A program made the translations under genes and the position numbers. Under the pieces are notes generated by a model. The model saw only the letters and a list, made by a program, of their open reading frames with translations. It was not told where the DNA came from and made no database searches. Below, in pieces: positions 1 through 6,281 of a DNA stretch of 6,338 nt (positions within the stretch are counted from its first letter, which is position 1; each line of letters opens with the position of its first letter). Source of the DNA: Methylococcales bacterium (GTDB lineage Bacteria; Pseudomonadota; Gammaproteobacteria; Methylococcales; Methylomonadaceae). Location of the stretch: positions 1-6,338 of the forward strand of contig JAGLBU010000038.1 of assembly GCA_023146575.1 (NCBI GenBank). Reading direction: 5' to 3'.

Positions 1-24
1 AATAATCGCAGTGATTAATTTCAT
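1..24 (-). CDS. glnK: P-II nitrogen regulator GlnK, N-terminal fragment cut by window edge
   Basis: Only eight codons are inside the window; read leftward they give MKLITAII. P-II proteins begin this way (E. coli GlnK starts MKLVTVIIKPFKL, GlnB starts MKKIDAIIKPFKL), and the Leu at position 3 favours the GlnK type. An AAAGGAA ribosome-binding site (minus strand, 36 to 30) lies five bases before the ATG, and a near-consensus sigma-54 promoter lies about 25 bases further upstream. P-II proteins are trimeric cytoplasmic sensors of 2-oxoglutarate, ATP/ADP and, through uridylylation, glutamine. They control NtrB, the GlnA adenylyltransferase and the ammonium channel AmtB. Neighbouring glnA-ntrBC and the promoter type support the call. 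Eight residues are little evidence on their own, so confidence comes mostly from context. An amtB gene just beyond the left edge would be usual for this family, but that is inference. Confidence 0.77.
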
Positions 25-59
25 AATGGTTCCTTTGGTTAAATATCTTTAATAAATCA

Positions 60-75
60 AGCACGGAGTGTGCCA
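60..75 (-). promoter_or_regulatory. Sigma-54 promoter for leftward glnK
   Basis: On the minus strand the -24 element TGGCAC (75 to 70) and the -12 element GTGCT (64 to 60) are spaced so that GG and GC are separated by exactly ten bases. This agrees with the RpoN consensus TGGCAC-N5-TTGCW at all but one specified base. With the C at 61 as -12, transcription would start near 49, giving a leader of about 25 bases that carries the AAAGGAA site. The promoter type implies activation by phosphorylated NtrC under nitrogen limitation, as for glnK-amtB in other proteobacteria. Confidence 0.82.
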
Positions 76-220
76 AATATTTTCAAGTCTTGCTTTAAAA
101 AAGATGATTTAAGTATCTAAGGGGCTTAACTCAGTGGTAAGGAAAATTTTTAGCGAAATTAGGATGTGATTTAATTGAAATTTAGAGGTCAGAGGAATAG
201 GGTTGATTTCAATAATTACC

Positions 221-237
221 AGCACTGTTGTGGTGCG
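221..237. promoter_or_regulatory. Probable NtrC enhancer site 1
   Basis: Dyad AGCACT-N5-GGTGCG, compared with the NtrC consensus TGCACC-N5-GGTGCA. The core GCAC-N7-GTGC spacing is exact; the left half matches 4 of 6 and the right half 5 of 6. Its centre lies about 180 bases upstream of the predicted glnK start and about 240 bases upstream of the predicted porin start. The location inside a region with two sigma-54 promoter candidates supports the call; binding is inferred. Confidence 0.6.
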
Positions 238-295
238 TTGTGAGTTTTTTTTAAAAAAGAATAAAAGATTTAGTAAATAATAAAGTTGAATAGTA

Positions 296-342
296 TCGCT
301 AATTTATTGATTTAAAGCCTTTATTTAAAATAAAATTAGCGA
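296..342. repeat. Imperfect 47-base inverted repeat
   Basis: A perfect 10-bp inverted repeat, TCGCTAATTT (296-305) and AAATTAGCGA (333-342), flanks an inner pair of TTTAAA hexamers (311-316 and 324-329) around a 7-base loop, with small internal loops of 5 and 3 bases. No U-tract follows in either direction, so it does not look like an intrinsic terminator. It could be a cruciform, a protein-binding dyad or the remnant of a small inserted element. It sits between the two NtrC-type sites and overlaps the IHF-type match. Confidence 0.5.
300..312 (-). promoter_or_regulatory. Possible IHF binding site
   Basis: The minus strand reads AATCAATAAATTA, which satisfies the IHF consensus WATCAANNNNTTR at every specified base. 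IHF often bends DNA between NtrC enhancers and sigma-54 promoters. Here it lies between the site at 372 and the leftward glnK promoter. In DNA this AT-rich a chance match in the gap is possible, so confidence is low. Confidence 0.35.
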
Positions 343-363
343 GGACTGTTGCCTTTTAACAAC

Positions 364-380
364 AGCATCATTTTGGTGCA
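364..380. promoter_or_regulatory. Probable NtrC enhancer site 2
   Basis: Dyad AGCATC-N5-GGTGCA. The right half is a perfect NtrC half-site and the left half matches 4 of 6, with the correct 17-base overall size. Its centre is about 99 bases upstream of the start predicted for the porin promoter at 445-460, close to the placement of NtrC sites at the enteric glnA promoter (around -108 and -140). It is about 323 bases from the glnK start. Its left edge overlaps a separate inverted repeat, CTGTTG-N8-CAACAG (346-365). Confidence 0.6.
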
Positions 381-444
381 AACAACCTTTATCATTAAAG
401 ACGGTAGGATTTATAACTCCTTGTATTAAAAGGTTTTGTGAGGC

Positions 445-460
445 AGGCTGATTATGTGCT
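445..460 (+). promoter_or_regulatory. Candidate sigma-54 promoter for the porin gene
   Basis: AGGCTG (445-450) and GTGCT (456-460) keep the invariant GG and GC at exactly ten bases apart, and the -12 element is identical to that of the glnK promoter. The -24 element matches only GGC of TGGCAC, so it is weaker. The predicted start is near 471, 16 bases before the first ATG and about 99 bases downstream of NtrC site 2. An overlapping sigma-70 reading is also possible: TTGTGA (436-441), 18-base spacer, then an extended TGC-TAATAT -10 (457-465). Confidence 0.42.
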
Positions 461-486
461 AATATTATTAATGTTTACAAAATTTT

Positions 487-1917
487 ATGAGTATGGGTAT
501 GAAAAAAACACATCTTGCGATTGCTATTAGCTTATTAGCAACATCATCCGTCGCTTTAGCAGAAGAGGATGATACTTTTTATGGTTTTACACCAACGGCA
601 AGTGTTGCGCTAACCACTGATTATATATGGCGTGGGGTTTCACAAAGCAATAATGATCCAGCGATTCAAGGGTCGTTTGATTTAAGTCATGAAACAGGGT
701 TTTATATGGGTGTTTGGGGGTCAAATGTTGAATTTGGTGACCAAAGAACCAGTATGGAGCTGGATGCCTATGCAGGTTTTTCACGTGATTTAGACTTTGG
801 CGGCAAACTTCCTTTTGGTCTAAATTATGATATTGGGGTGTTGCATTATGAATATACGGCCTCATCGCCTGCGAATTTTACCGAGTTGTATTTTGGTGCA
901 ACCATCACCCCGTTTGATAATTTCGAATTCAGTGCTTATTATTATTACGGATTAAAAATACACGGGGTAAAACCAGGTGAATACACGGATCTTTCCGCGC
1001 GCTATACCTTTTTTCCTGATGCACCTGCTGTATTTTCTTTATTGGCACATGCAGGGTATTACAACCAAAAAGACACGGACAGTTTTGGCGATGATTACTG
1101 GGACTGGAAAGTAGGGGCTGCGGTTGATGTAGGTGGTTTTAACTTTGAGGTCGCTTATCTTGATACGGATAATCACGCTGCAGGCGGTGTTTATGGTGGT
1201 AGTCAAGGTTTAAATGATGGTCGTGTTGTTGCAACTATTTCTCGCGAACTCGGCGGCACCTCGTCAGGAACAGCGTCCATGTTACCTGATGGTTTTGAAA
1301 CCAGTGCAAGCGTTGCGTTAACCACCGATTATGTTTGGCGAGGGGTTTCTCAATCGAATAACGAACCCTCAATTCAAGGCTCTTTTGATCTTTCACATGA
1401 GTCAGGAGCCTATATCGGTGTGTGGGGATCAAACGTTGAGTTTGGTGATACAACCAGCCTTGAGTTAGATATTTATGCTGGTTTCTCCAGAGACATTGAA
1501 TTAGCGGGTATCAATATAAATTATGATGTTGGTTGGTTACGCTATGAATATCCTTCTGAAAGTGATTTAAATTTCAATGAATTGTATTTTGGTGCGACGG
1601 TTACTCCGATTGAAAATTTAAACCTCAGCACCTATTTTTATTATGGTTTAAAAATTGAGCATACGTTACCAGGTGAATATACTGATATGTCGGTTGATTA
1701 CACGCTCCCTGAGTCTTTAGGTGCGGTTACTTTCTTAGGGCATGCTGGCTATTACAACCAAAAATCAGGTGGGGATAATTACTGGGATTGGAAAATTGGA
1801 GTTGCCAGAGACTTTGGAGCATTTAACCTTGAAGTTGCCTACACTGATACTGATGATGCCGATGCTGGAAGATTGGATGATGCTAAAGCAGTTGCAACAC
1901 TTTCTGCCAGCTTCTAA
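487..1917 (+). CDS. TorF family putative porin with two tandem Gcw_chp-type domains
   Basis: Predicted exported outer-membrane beta-barrel protein of 476 residues. A signal peptide spans residues 1-25: MKK start, hydrophobic stretch LAIAISLLAT, and an ALA cleavage motif before EEDD. Two homologous domains follow, about residues 34-254 and 270-476, each with the family-type block SVALTTDY-(I/V)-WRGVSQSNN, then GVWGSNVEFGD, ELYFGAT, YYGLKI, PGEYTD, HAGYYNQK, YWDWK and a final strand. They are joined by a Gly/Ser/Thr-rich linker (256-269). The protein ends in Phe, as outer-membrane barrels usually do. Family members usually have a single copy of roughly 220-260 residues, so this is about double length. 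The transported substrate is unknown; the link to nitrogen is inferred from the shared region with glnK and the possible NtrC/sigma-54 control. In-frame ATGs at 487, 493 and 499 are all possible starts. None has a strong Shine-Dalgarno site, and 499 gives the most typical signal peptide and has GAG seven bases upstream. Confidence 0.88.
   Translation: MSMGMKKTHLAIAISLLATSSVALAEEDDTFYGFTPTASVALTTDYIWRGVSQSNNDPAIQGSFDLSHETGFYMGVWGSNVEFGDQRTSMELDAYAGFSRDLDFGGKLPFGLNYDIGVLHYEYTASSPANFTELYFGATITPFDNFEFSAYYYYGLKIHGVKPGEYTDLSARYTFFPDAPAVFSLLAHAGYYNQKDTDSFGDDYWDWKVGAAVDVGGFNFEVAYLDTDNHAAGGVYGGSQGLNDGRVVATISRELGGTSSGTASMLPDGFETSASVALTTDYVWRGVSQSNNEPSIQGSFDLSHESGAYIGVWGSNVEFGDTTSLELDIYAGFSRDIELAGININYDVGWLRYEYPSESDLNFNELYFGATVTPIENLNLSTYFYYGLKIEHTLPGEYTDMSVDYTLPESLGAVTFLGHAGYYNQKSGGDNYWDWKIGVARDFGAFNLEVAYTDTDDADAGRLDDAKAVATLSASF
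586..1248 (+). repeat. Porin domain copy 1 (residues 34-254)
   Basis: First half of the internal duplication. It differs from copy 2 by carrying extra residues at three points: KLPF near 107-110, DTDS near 196-199, and a Gly-rich stretch at 230-243. It ends in ISREL rather than in the C-terminal Phe signature. Most differences between the copies at DNA level are at third codon positions, for example across the WRGVSQSNN block, so the duplication is old and both copies have been kept as protein. Confidence 0.85.
1294..1914 (+). repeat. Porin domain copy 2 (residues 270-476)
   Basis: Second half of the internal duplication, slightly shorter than copy 1 and ending in SASF, the aromatic C-terminus expected for recognition by the Bam assembly machinery. 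It contains every conserved block of copy 1 in the same order. More than half of the aligned residues are identical by eye. Confidence 0.85.
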
Positions 1918-1943
1918 AGATATAATCTATTCTTTAACCACTT

Positions 1944-1973
1944 AAAAAAGACGGGGCTTATGCCCCGTTTTTT
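1944..1973 (+). terminator. Intrinsic terminator after the porin gene
   Basis: Perfect stem ACGGGGC (1951-1957) and GCCCCGT (1962-1968) with a 4-base TTAT loop, followed by a run of six T (1968-1973) and preceded by six A (1944-1949). It lies 27 bases past the porin stop and isolates the porin transcript from glnA. The flanking A-tract means it could also act on leftward transcription, although no leftward gene reaches it here. Confidence 0.92.
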
Positions 1974-2010
1974 CTAGTAAAATTATCATAAAAAATGGTA
2001 CAGTGGTCAG

Positions 2011-2029
2011 GTTTTTTGTAACAAAAAAC
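2011..2029. repeat. Perfect 8-bp inverted repeat upstream of glnA
   Basis: GTTTTTTG (2011-2018), spacer TAA, CAAAAAAC (2022-2029). It is a perfect 19-base dyad centred 46 bases before the glnA ATG. It is AT-rich and has no U-tract of terminator type after it, so a protein-binding operator or a 5'-leader hairpin is more likely than a terminator. No recognised regulator motif is matched. The gap from 1918 to 2065 contains no GG-N10-GC pair and no GCAC-N7-GTGC dyad, so the glnA promoter itself could not be assigned. Confidence 0.5.
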
Positions 2030-2065
2030 AAGCATAAAAATAATTACCATCAGGAGAAAATTTAA

Positions 2066-3475
2066 ATGTCAGTAGCAAATGTTTTAAAAATGATTGAAGA
2101 ACACGAAGTCAAGTACGTTGATTTCCGTTTTTGTGATACCCGTGGTAAAGAACAGCATGTGACCTTTCCAGCGCATAGCATCAGTGAAGATACGTTTGAA
2201 GATGGCAACATGTTTGATGGCTCATCAGTTGCAGGTTGGAAAGGTATTAACGAATCTGACATGATTTTAATGCCTGACCCTTCGACGGCGGTTTTAGATC
2301 CTTTCTTTGATGATGTGACCTTAATTTTGCGTTGCGATATTATTGAACCCAATGACATGCAAGGGTATGAACGTGATCCGCGTTCAATCGCAAGGCGTGC
2401 AGAAGCATATATGCAGTCAACTGGGATTGCGGATACGGCTTTTTTTGGTCCTGAAAATGAATTTTTTATCTTCGACGATGTTCGTTGGGGTGAAACGATG
2501 GGCAATTCTTTTTATAAAGTCGATTCAGAAGAAGCGGGCTGGAACTCTGAAAAAGCCTATGAAGACGGTAATATTGGTCATCGCCCAGGCGTAAAAGGGG
2601 GTTATTTTCCTGTACCACCTGTTGATTCTTTACAAGACATGCGCTCTTCTATGTGTAATGTTTTGGAAGAAATGGGACAAACAACTGAAGTTCATCATCA
2701 CGAAGTAGCGACCGCAGGCCAATGTGAAATTGGTGTACGATTCAATACGTTAGTGAAAAAAGCCGATGAAGTTTTAGAGCTCAAATATGTGGTGGCAAAC
2801 ATCGCCCATGCGTATGGTAAAACAGCGACTTTTATGCCAAAACCATTGGTGGGTGATAATGGCAGTGGTATGCACGTCCATCAATCACTTGCAAAAGATG
2901 GCGAAAATTTATTTTCAGGCGATTTGTATGGTGGTCTTTCTGAAATGGCCTTATTTTACATTGGCGGCATCATTAAACATGCAAAAGCTTTAAATGCCTT
3001 TGCAAATGCCTCAACCAATAGCTACAAACGTTTAGTACCAGGGTTTGAAGCGCCTGTGATGTTAGCGTATTCAGCTCGTAACCGTTCAGCGTCAATTCGG
3101 ATTCCTTTTGTAAACAATCCTAAAGGTCGTCGTATTGAACTGCGTTTTGGTGATTCAACCGCCAATCCTTATTTGTGTTTTGCGGCGATGTTAATGGCAG
3201 GTCTTGATGGTATCCAAAATAAAATTCACCCAGGTGAAGCGATGGATAAAGATTTATACGATTTACCGCCTGAAGAAGAAAAATTAATTCCTCAAGTGGC
3301 TTTTTCGTTTGATGAAGCCTTAAAAGCCTTAGATGAAGATCGTGAATTTTTAACACGCGGTGGTGTTTTTACCGATGATGTAATTGATAGTTATATTGAT
3401 TTAAAAATGGAAGAAGTGACGCGTCTACGTATGAGTACGCATCCTGTTGAGTTTGATATGTATTACAGCTTGTAA
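2066..3475 (+). CDS. glnA: Glutamine synthetase, type I (GlnA)
   Basis: Cytoplasmic dodecameric enzyme that joins ammonium to glutamate using ATP to form glutamine, the first step of the GS-GOGAT route. The 469-residue length is standard for the GSI-beta class. Visible family features: DGSS (51-54) of the N-terminal beta-grasp region; metal-binding Glu130 and Glu132 in GPENEFF; Glu213 and Glu221 in the [15 protein letters not shown] block; GSGMHVH (266-272) with metal ligand His270; NRSASIRIP (339-347); Glu358 and Arg360 in RRIELRFGD. Tyr398 in DLYDLPPEE matches the adenylylation tyrosine of E. coli GlnA (Tyr397 without Met), so control by an adenylyltransferase and P-II is expected. The start is set by AGGAG (2052-2056) nine bases before the ATG. 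The gene is bounded by strong terminators on both sides, which suggests mainly a single-gene transcript. No key residue is missing. Confidence 0.98.
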   Translation: MSVANVLKMIEEHEVKYVDFRFCDTRGKEQHVTFPAHSISEDTFEDGNMFDGSSVAGWKGINESDMILMPDPSTAVLDPFFDDVTLILRCDIIEPNDMQGYERDPRSIARRAEAYMQSTGIADTAFFGPENEFFIFDDVRWGETMGNSFYKVDSEEAGWNSEKAYEDGNIGHRPGVKGGYFPVPPVDSLQDMRSSMCNVLEEMGQTTEVHHHEVATAGQCEIGVRFNTLVKKADEVLELKYVVANIAHAYGKTATFMPKPLVGDNGSGMHVHQSLAKDGENLFSGDLYGGLSEMALFYIGGIIKHAKALNAFANASTNSYKRLVPGFEAPVMLAYSARNRSASIRIPFVNNPKGRRIELRFGDSTANPYLCFAAMLMAGLDGIQNKIHPGEAMDKDLYDLPPEEEKLIPQVAFSFDEALKALDEDREFLTRGGVFTDDVIDSYIDLKMEEVTRLRMSTHPVEFDMYYSL

Positions 3476-3491
3476 ATTATGACTTGTTGAG

Positions 3492-3519
3492 AAGCGCCCC
3501 GTTATGGGGCGTTTTTTTT
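3492..3519 (+). terminator. Intrinsic terminator after glnA
   Basis: Stem CGCCCC (3495-3500) and GGGGCG (3506-3511) with a 5-base GTTAT loop, extendable by a G-T and two A-T pairs, then eight T (3512-3519). It lies 16 bases after the glnA stop. It separates glnA from ntrBC, as in enteric glnALG, where partial read-through past a glnA terminator is known. Confidence 0.93.
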
Positions 3520-3570
3520 GACTAAAATTTAAGAAGACCCTAAAAACGAGGAAAATAATAATAACGACTC

Positions 3571-3586
3571 TGGTCTATAAATTGCT
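3571..3586 (+). promoter_or_regulatory. Candidate sigma-54 promoter for ntrB-ntrC
   Basis: TGG (3571-3573) and TTGCT (3582-3586) place GG and GC exactly ten bases apart. The -12 element is a perfect TTGCW; the -24 element keeps TGG but has TCT where CAC is usual. The predicted start is near 3597, giving a leader of about 15 bases to the ATG at 3612 or 24 bases to the ATG at 3621. I see no NtrC dyad nearby, so any enhancer would have to be remote or degenerate. Confidence 0.55.
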
Positions 3587-3611
3587 TGTTTTATGCAAAG
3601 ATAATGGAAAA

Positions 3612-4673
3612 ATGACCTTAATGCACAAAAAAATACTTGAATATTTGAATGAAGCCATTTTATTATTCAACCAAAAACTGACCTTAACGTATATTAATTC
3701 AGCAGGGGAGGCGTTGCTAGCGGAAAGTGCTAAACATATTATAGGACGTTCAGCCAAAGAGATTTTTAAGCGTTCAAACCCTTCAGTGCTTGCGCATTTA
3801 AAACAATGTTTGCAAAATAATGAAGCCTTTGTAGACCGAGAAGTAACGTTAGATAATCCAAAAAAAAGCAGAGTGGTACATTTAAGCATTACCCCTTTAT
3901 TGGCGGATAAAATGTGTGACAAAATTTTAGTTGAATTACAACCTTTAGACCAACATCTTAAAATCACCAAAGAAGAACAGCTAGTCGAGCAATATCATAT
4001 TAGTCGTATGTTAATCAGAGGTTTAGCGCATGAAATTAAAAACCCCTTAGGAGGGCTTAGAGGCGCGGCTCAATTGTTAGATTTGGAATTAGACGATGAA
4101 GAATTAAAGGAATATACCCAGATTATTATCGCCGAAGCCGATCGATTGAAAGAGTTGATTGATAAAATTTTAGGCCCTAATAAACCGCCTCAAAAAAAAT
4201 CGCTTAATATTCATCAAGCCTTAGAACGTGTTCGGCAATTAGTGATGGCAGAAGCCACGGAAAATACTGAAATAGAATCTGATTATGACCCGAGCATTCC
4301 TTTGTTACAAGCAGATAAAAATCAACTCATTCAAGCATTTTTAAATATTGTGCGCAATGCCGTGCAAGCCTGTGAGGAGAATGGCAAAATTATTTTAAAA
4401 ACCCGTGTGCACCGAAATATGACCATTGGGCGTAAGCATTATAAATTATTGGTTAAGGTGGATATTATTGATAATGGCATGGGGATTAAAGAAAATATGT
4501 TGGGGCAAATTTTTTATCCAATGATTACAGGTCGCCCAGAGGGAACAGGGCTAGGATTATCTATTTCACAATCGTTAATTAATCAGCATCATGGTGTCAT
4601 TGAATGCTGTAGCGAGCCGAATAAAACTATTTTTTCAGTGTATTTACCGTTGGAGTGCGATGATGTCGGTTGA
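3612..4673 (+). CDS. glnL: Nitrogen regulation sensor kinase/phosphatase NtrB (GlnL)
   Basis: Cytoplasmic histidine kinase with no membrane segment. It phosphorylates or dephosphorylates NtrC according to P-II state. Residues 1-110 form a PAS-type sensor region. The dimerisation and phosphotransfer helix carries His140 in GLAHEIKNPLGGLRGAAQ, the NtrB signature. The C-terminal ATPase part shows the N-box NIVRNA (245-250), the G1 box DNGMG (287-291), FYPM (301-304) and the G2 box GTGLGLS (311-317). It has 353 residues, close to E. coli NtrB. The start at 3612 is a choice: an in-frame TTG at 3582 lies inside the predicted promoter and is unlikely, and an ATG at 3621 gives an equally natural N-terminus. 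Neither ATG has a well-placed Shine-Dalgarno site. A three-codon frame (ATG 3604, TGA 3613-3615) overlaps the 3612 ATG and might couple initiation. The gene overlaps ntrC by 11 bases. Confidence 0.95.
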   Translation: MTLMHKKILEYLNEAILLFNQKLTLTYINSAGEALLAESAKHIIGRSAKEIFKRSNPSVLAHLKQCLQNNEAFVDREVTLDNPKKSRVVHLSITPLLADKMCDKILVELQPLDQHLKITKEEQLVEQYHISRMLIRGLAHEIKNPLGGLRGAAQLLDLELDDEELKEYTQIIIAEADRLKELIDKILGPNKPPQKKSLNIHQALERVRQLVMAEATENTEIESDYDPSIPLLQADKNQLIQAFLNIVRNAVQACEENGKIILKTRVHRNMTIGRKHYKLLVKVDIIDNGMGIKENMLGQIFYPMITGRPEGTGLGLSISQSLINQHHGVIECCSEPNKTIFSVYLPLECDDVG

Positions 4674-6084
4674 AACGAATAAAGTGTGGGTGATTGATGA
4701 TGATAAATCCATTCGTTGGGTGCTGGATAAAGCCTTTAAAAAAGTAGGGATTAATAATCGGAGTTTCTCTAATGTCAAGGCCTTGTTAGAGGCGTTAAAT
4801 AAAGATCAGCCCGATGCTTTAATTACCGATATTCGAATGCCTGATATGAATGGTTTACAGTTATTAGAAAAGGTTCAGAAAGCCTACCCTAAGCTTCCGA
4901 TTATTGTCATGACCGCGCATTCAGATTTGGAAAGTGCCGTCTCAGCATTTCATGGGGGGGCTTTTGAATATTTACCCAAGCCGTTTGATATTAAAGAAGT
5001 CATTGAAATTGCACAACGCGCTTGCACCCACAGTAAACAACAAGCAGAACAACCGCAAGAACAAGACTTAACACTCGAATCCACCCCTGAAATTTTAGGG
5101 GAAGCGCCTGCAATGCAAGAGGTCTTTAGAGCCATCGGTCGGTTAGCCCGATCTCACATTACGGTGTTAATTAATGGTGAATCAGGCACAGGTAAAGAAT
5201 TAGTTGCAAAAGCCTTGCACCGACACAGCCCACGGGCAAAAAAACCGTTTATTGCCTTAAATATGGCAGCAATTCCAAAAGATTTAATGGAGTCTGAGTT
5301 ATTTGGTCACGAGCGCGGAGCGTTTACAGGCGCACAAGTACGAAGGGCAGGGCGGTTTGAACAAGCAGATAAAGGCACACTTTTTTTAGATGAAATTGGG
5401 GATATGCCCGCTGAATTACAAACGCGCTTGTTGCGTGTATTAGCGGATGGTGAATACTATCCCATCGGAGCGCGGATTTCGGTTAAAGCCGATGTCCGTA
5501 TTATTGCCGCAACCCATCAAGATTTAGAAAATTTGGTCGAAGAAGGGCGGTTTCGAGAAGATTTATTTCATCGCCTAAACGTTATTCGAATTCATATTCC
5601 GCCTTTACGTGAACGACGGCAAGATATTCCGTTATTAATGCGACACTTTTTAAATCAAGCATCTCTTGAATTAAGCACTGAAATTAAAGTTTTACGACCT
5701 GAAACCGAAGCATTTTTAACCACTTTAGCGTGGCTAGGTAATGTAAGGCAGTTAGAAAATTTATGCCGATGGTTGACAGTGATGGGGGTGAGCCGCGAAA
5801 TATACATGGATGATTTACCGCCTGAGTTGTTGAATAAAAAGGCTGAAAAAAACCTTGTCAGCGAAGATAATTGGGAAAAATTATTAGCCACTAAAGCGGC
5901 TGAAAAAATGCAGGCGGATGATAAAGAAATAGCCAAAGAAATTATTCCGATGGTCGAACGAGTATTGATTAAAGAAGCGTTGAAGCATACTCATGGGAAA
6001 CGGCATGAAGCGGCTATATTATTAGGCTATGGTCGAAATACCTTAACCCGAAAAATAAAAGAATTAGGTTTGAATGAAAATTAA
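4663..6084 (+). CDS. glnG: Nitrogen regulation response regulator NtrC (GlnG)
   Basis: Sigma-54-dependent activator, 473 residues. The receiver domain (about 7-125) has the acidic pocket DDD (13-15), phospho-acceptor Asp56 in ITDIRMP, Thr84 and Lys106 (PKPF). The AAA+ domain (about 145-370) has Walker A GESGTGKE (172-179), the sigma-54-contact loop GAFTGA (219-224), Walker B LFLDEIGD (240-247) and the FREDLFHRL arginine region (297-305). The C-terminal Fis-type helix-turn-helix (about 442-470, [20 protein letters not shown]) binds NtrC sites. The usual [10 protein letters not shown] motif reads [10 protein letters not shown], with Leu358 for Pro. Tandem ATGs occur at 4660 and 4663; GGAG (4652-4655) lies seven bases before the second, which is preferred. 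Longer starts from 4591 would sit deep in ntrB. Overlap with ntrB implies translational coupling. Its likely targets include the glnK promoter and possibly the porin promoter in this window. Confidence 0.97.
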   Translation: MSVETNKVWVIDDDKSIRWVLDKAFKKVGINNRSFSNVKALLEALNKDQPDALITDIRMPDMNGLQLLEKVQKAYPKLPIIVMTAHSDLESAVSAFHGGAFEYLPKPFDIKEVIEIAQRACTHSKQQAEQPQEQDLTLESTPEILGEAPAMQEVFRAIGRLARSHITVLINGESGTGKELVAKALHRHSPRAKKPFIALNMAAIPKDLMESELFGHERGAFTGAQVRRAGRFEQADKGTLFLDEIGDMPAELQTRLLRVLADGEYYPIGARISVKADVRIIAATHQDLENLVEEGRFREDLFHRLNVIRIHIPPLRERRQDIPLLMRHFLNQASLELSTEIKVLRPETEAFLTTLAWLGNVRQLENLCRWLTVMGVSREIYMDDLPPELLNKKAEKNLVSEDNWEKLLATKAAEKMQADDKEIAKEIIPMVERVLIKEALKHTHGKRHEAAILLGYGRNTLTRKIKELGLNEN

Positions 6085-6120
6085 ATATAAAAAAACTCTG
6101 GTGTAAATAGAAATATTAGG

Positions 6121-6126
6121 TATAAT
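6121..6126 (+). promoter_or_regulatory. Sigma-70 -10 box for tRNA-Phe
   Basis: A perfect TATAAT lies 34 bases before the mature tRNA 5' end, followed by AATCGGCTC. The -35 region near 6098-6103 (CTGGTG) is a poor match, so the promoter is called on the -10 box and position alone. A short leader hairpin, CACTT (6135-6139) with AAGTG (6154-6158), sits just before the tRNA. No terminator hairpin is visible between the ntrC stop and this point, so some ntrBC read-through into the tRNA is possible. Confidence 0.6.
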
Positions 6127-6160
6127 AATCGGCTCACTTAGGAGCTTGCTTCAAAGTGTC

Positions 6161-6236
<76 letters not shown>

Positions 6237-6248
6237 CGAATATATAAG

Positions 6249-6281
6249 AACCTCTGGCAATTTATTGTTGGAGGTTTTTTT
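6249..6281 (+). terminator. Intrinsic terminator after tRNA-Phe
   Basis: Stem AACCTC (6249-6254) and GAGGTT (6271-6276), extended inside by CAA with TTG after a 3-base bulge, then a seven-T run (6275-6281). It starts 13 bases after the CCA end. The 3' arm also contains GGAGG, which would be an ideally spaced ribosome-binding site for the ATG at 6282. Confidence 0.75.

Larger units (their letters stand above)
25..486. other. Divergent regulatory region between glnK and the porin gene
   Basis: This 462-base stretch has no convincing coding sequence on either strand and is very AT-rich. It holds the glnK ribosome-binding site and sigma-54 promoter at its left end, two NtrC-type dyads centred at 229 and 372, an IHF-type match at 300-312 inside a 47-base imperfect hairpin, and a weaker rightward sigma-54 candidate at 445-460. 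The heptamer TTAGCGA occurs at 150-156 and 336-342 and, inverted, at 296-302. I see nothing further in 76-149 or 157-220. The length suits enhancer-dependent control, where the activator binds 100-200 bases upstream and DNA looping is needed. Confidence 0.7.

Noticed and set aside
61..73. GCAC-N5-GTGC dyad as a third NtrC site
   Set aside because: The spacer is 5 instead of 7 bases, and the symmetry is explained by the sigma-54 -24 and -12 elements of the glnK promoter.
121..142. tRNA-like stretch resembling an acceptor and D arm (contains CTCAGTGGTA)
   Set aside because: No matching anticodon arm, T arm or acceptor 3' strand follows; probably chance resemblance.
587..865. Minus-strand open frames opposite the porin, and similar frames opposite or within glnA, ntrB and ntrC (for example 2062-2505, 3575-3970, 5655-5936)
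   Set aside because: They lie wholly within strongly supported genes in other frames, show no recognisable domain, and look like by-products of the coding strand.
2005..2019. Sigma-54 promoter TGGTCAGG...TTTTGT before glnA
   Set aside because: The required GC is absent: the bases ten after GG are TG, and the TTG is one base out of register.
2016..2044. Sigma-70 promoter TTGTAA-N17-AATAAT for glnA
   Set aside because: The start would fall near 2051, directly on the AGGAG ribosome-binding site, leaving almost no leader; the match is easily produced by AT-rich DNA.
3582..3611. Extending ntrB to an in-frame TTG at 3582
   Set aside because: The TTG is part of the predicted -12 element, the extra ten residues have no family counterpart, and ATG codons at 3612 and 3621 fit the NtrB N-terminus.
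4591..4662. Longer ntrC start at 4591
   Set aside because: It would add 24 residues unlike any receiver N-terminus and overlap ntrB by more than 80 bases; GGAG is correctly spaced for 4663.
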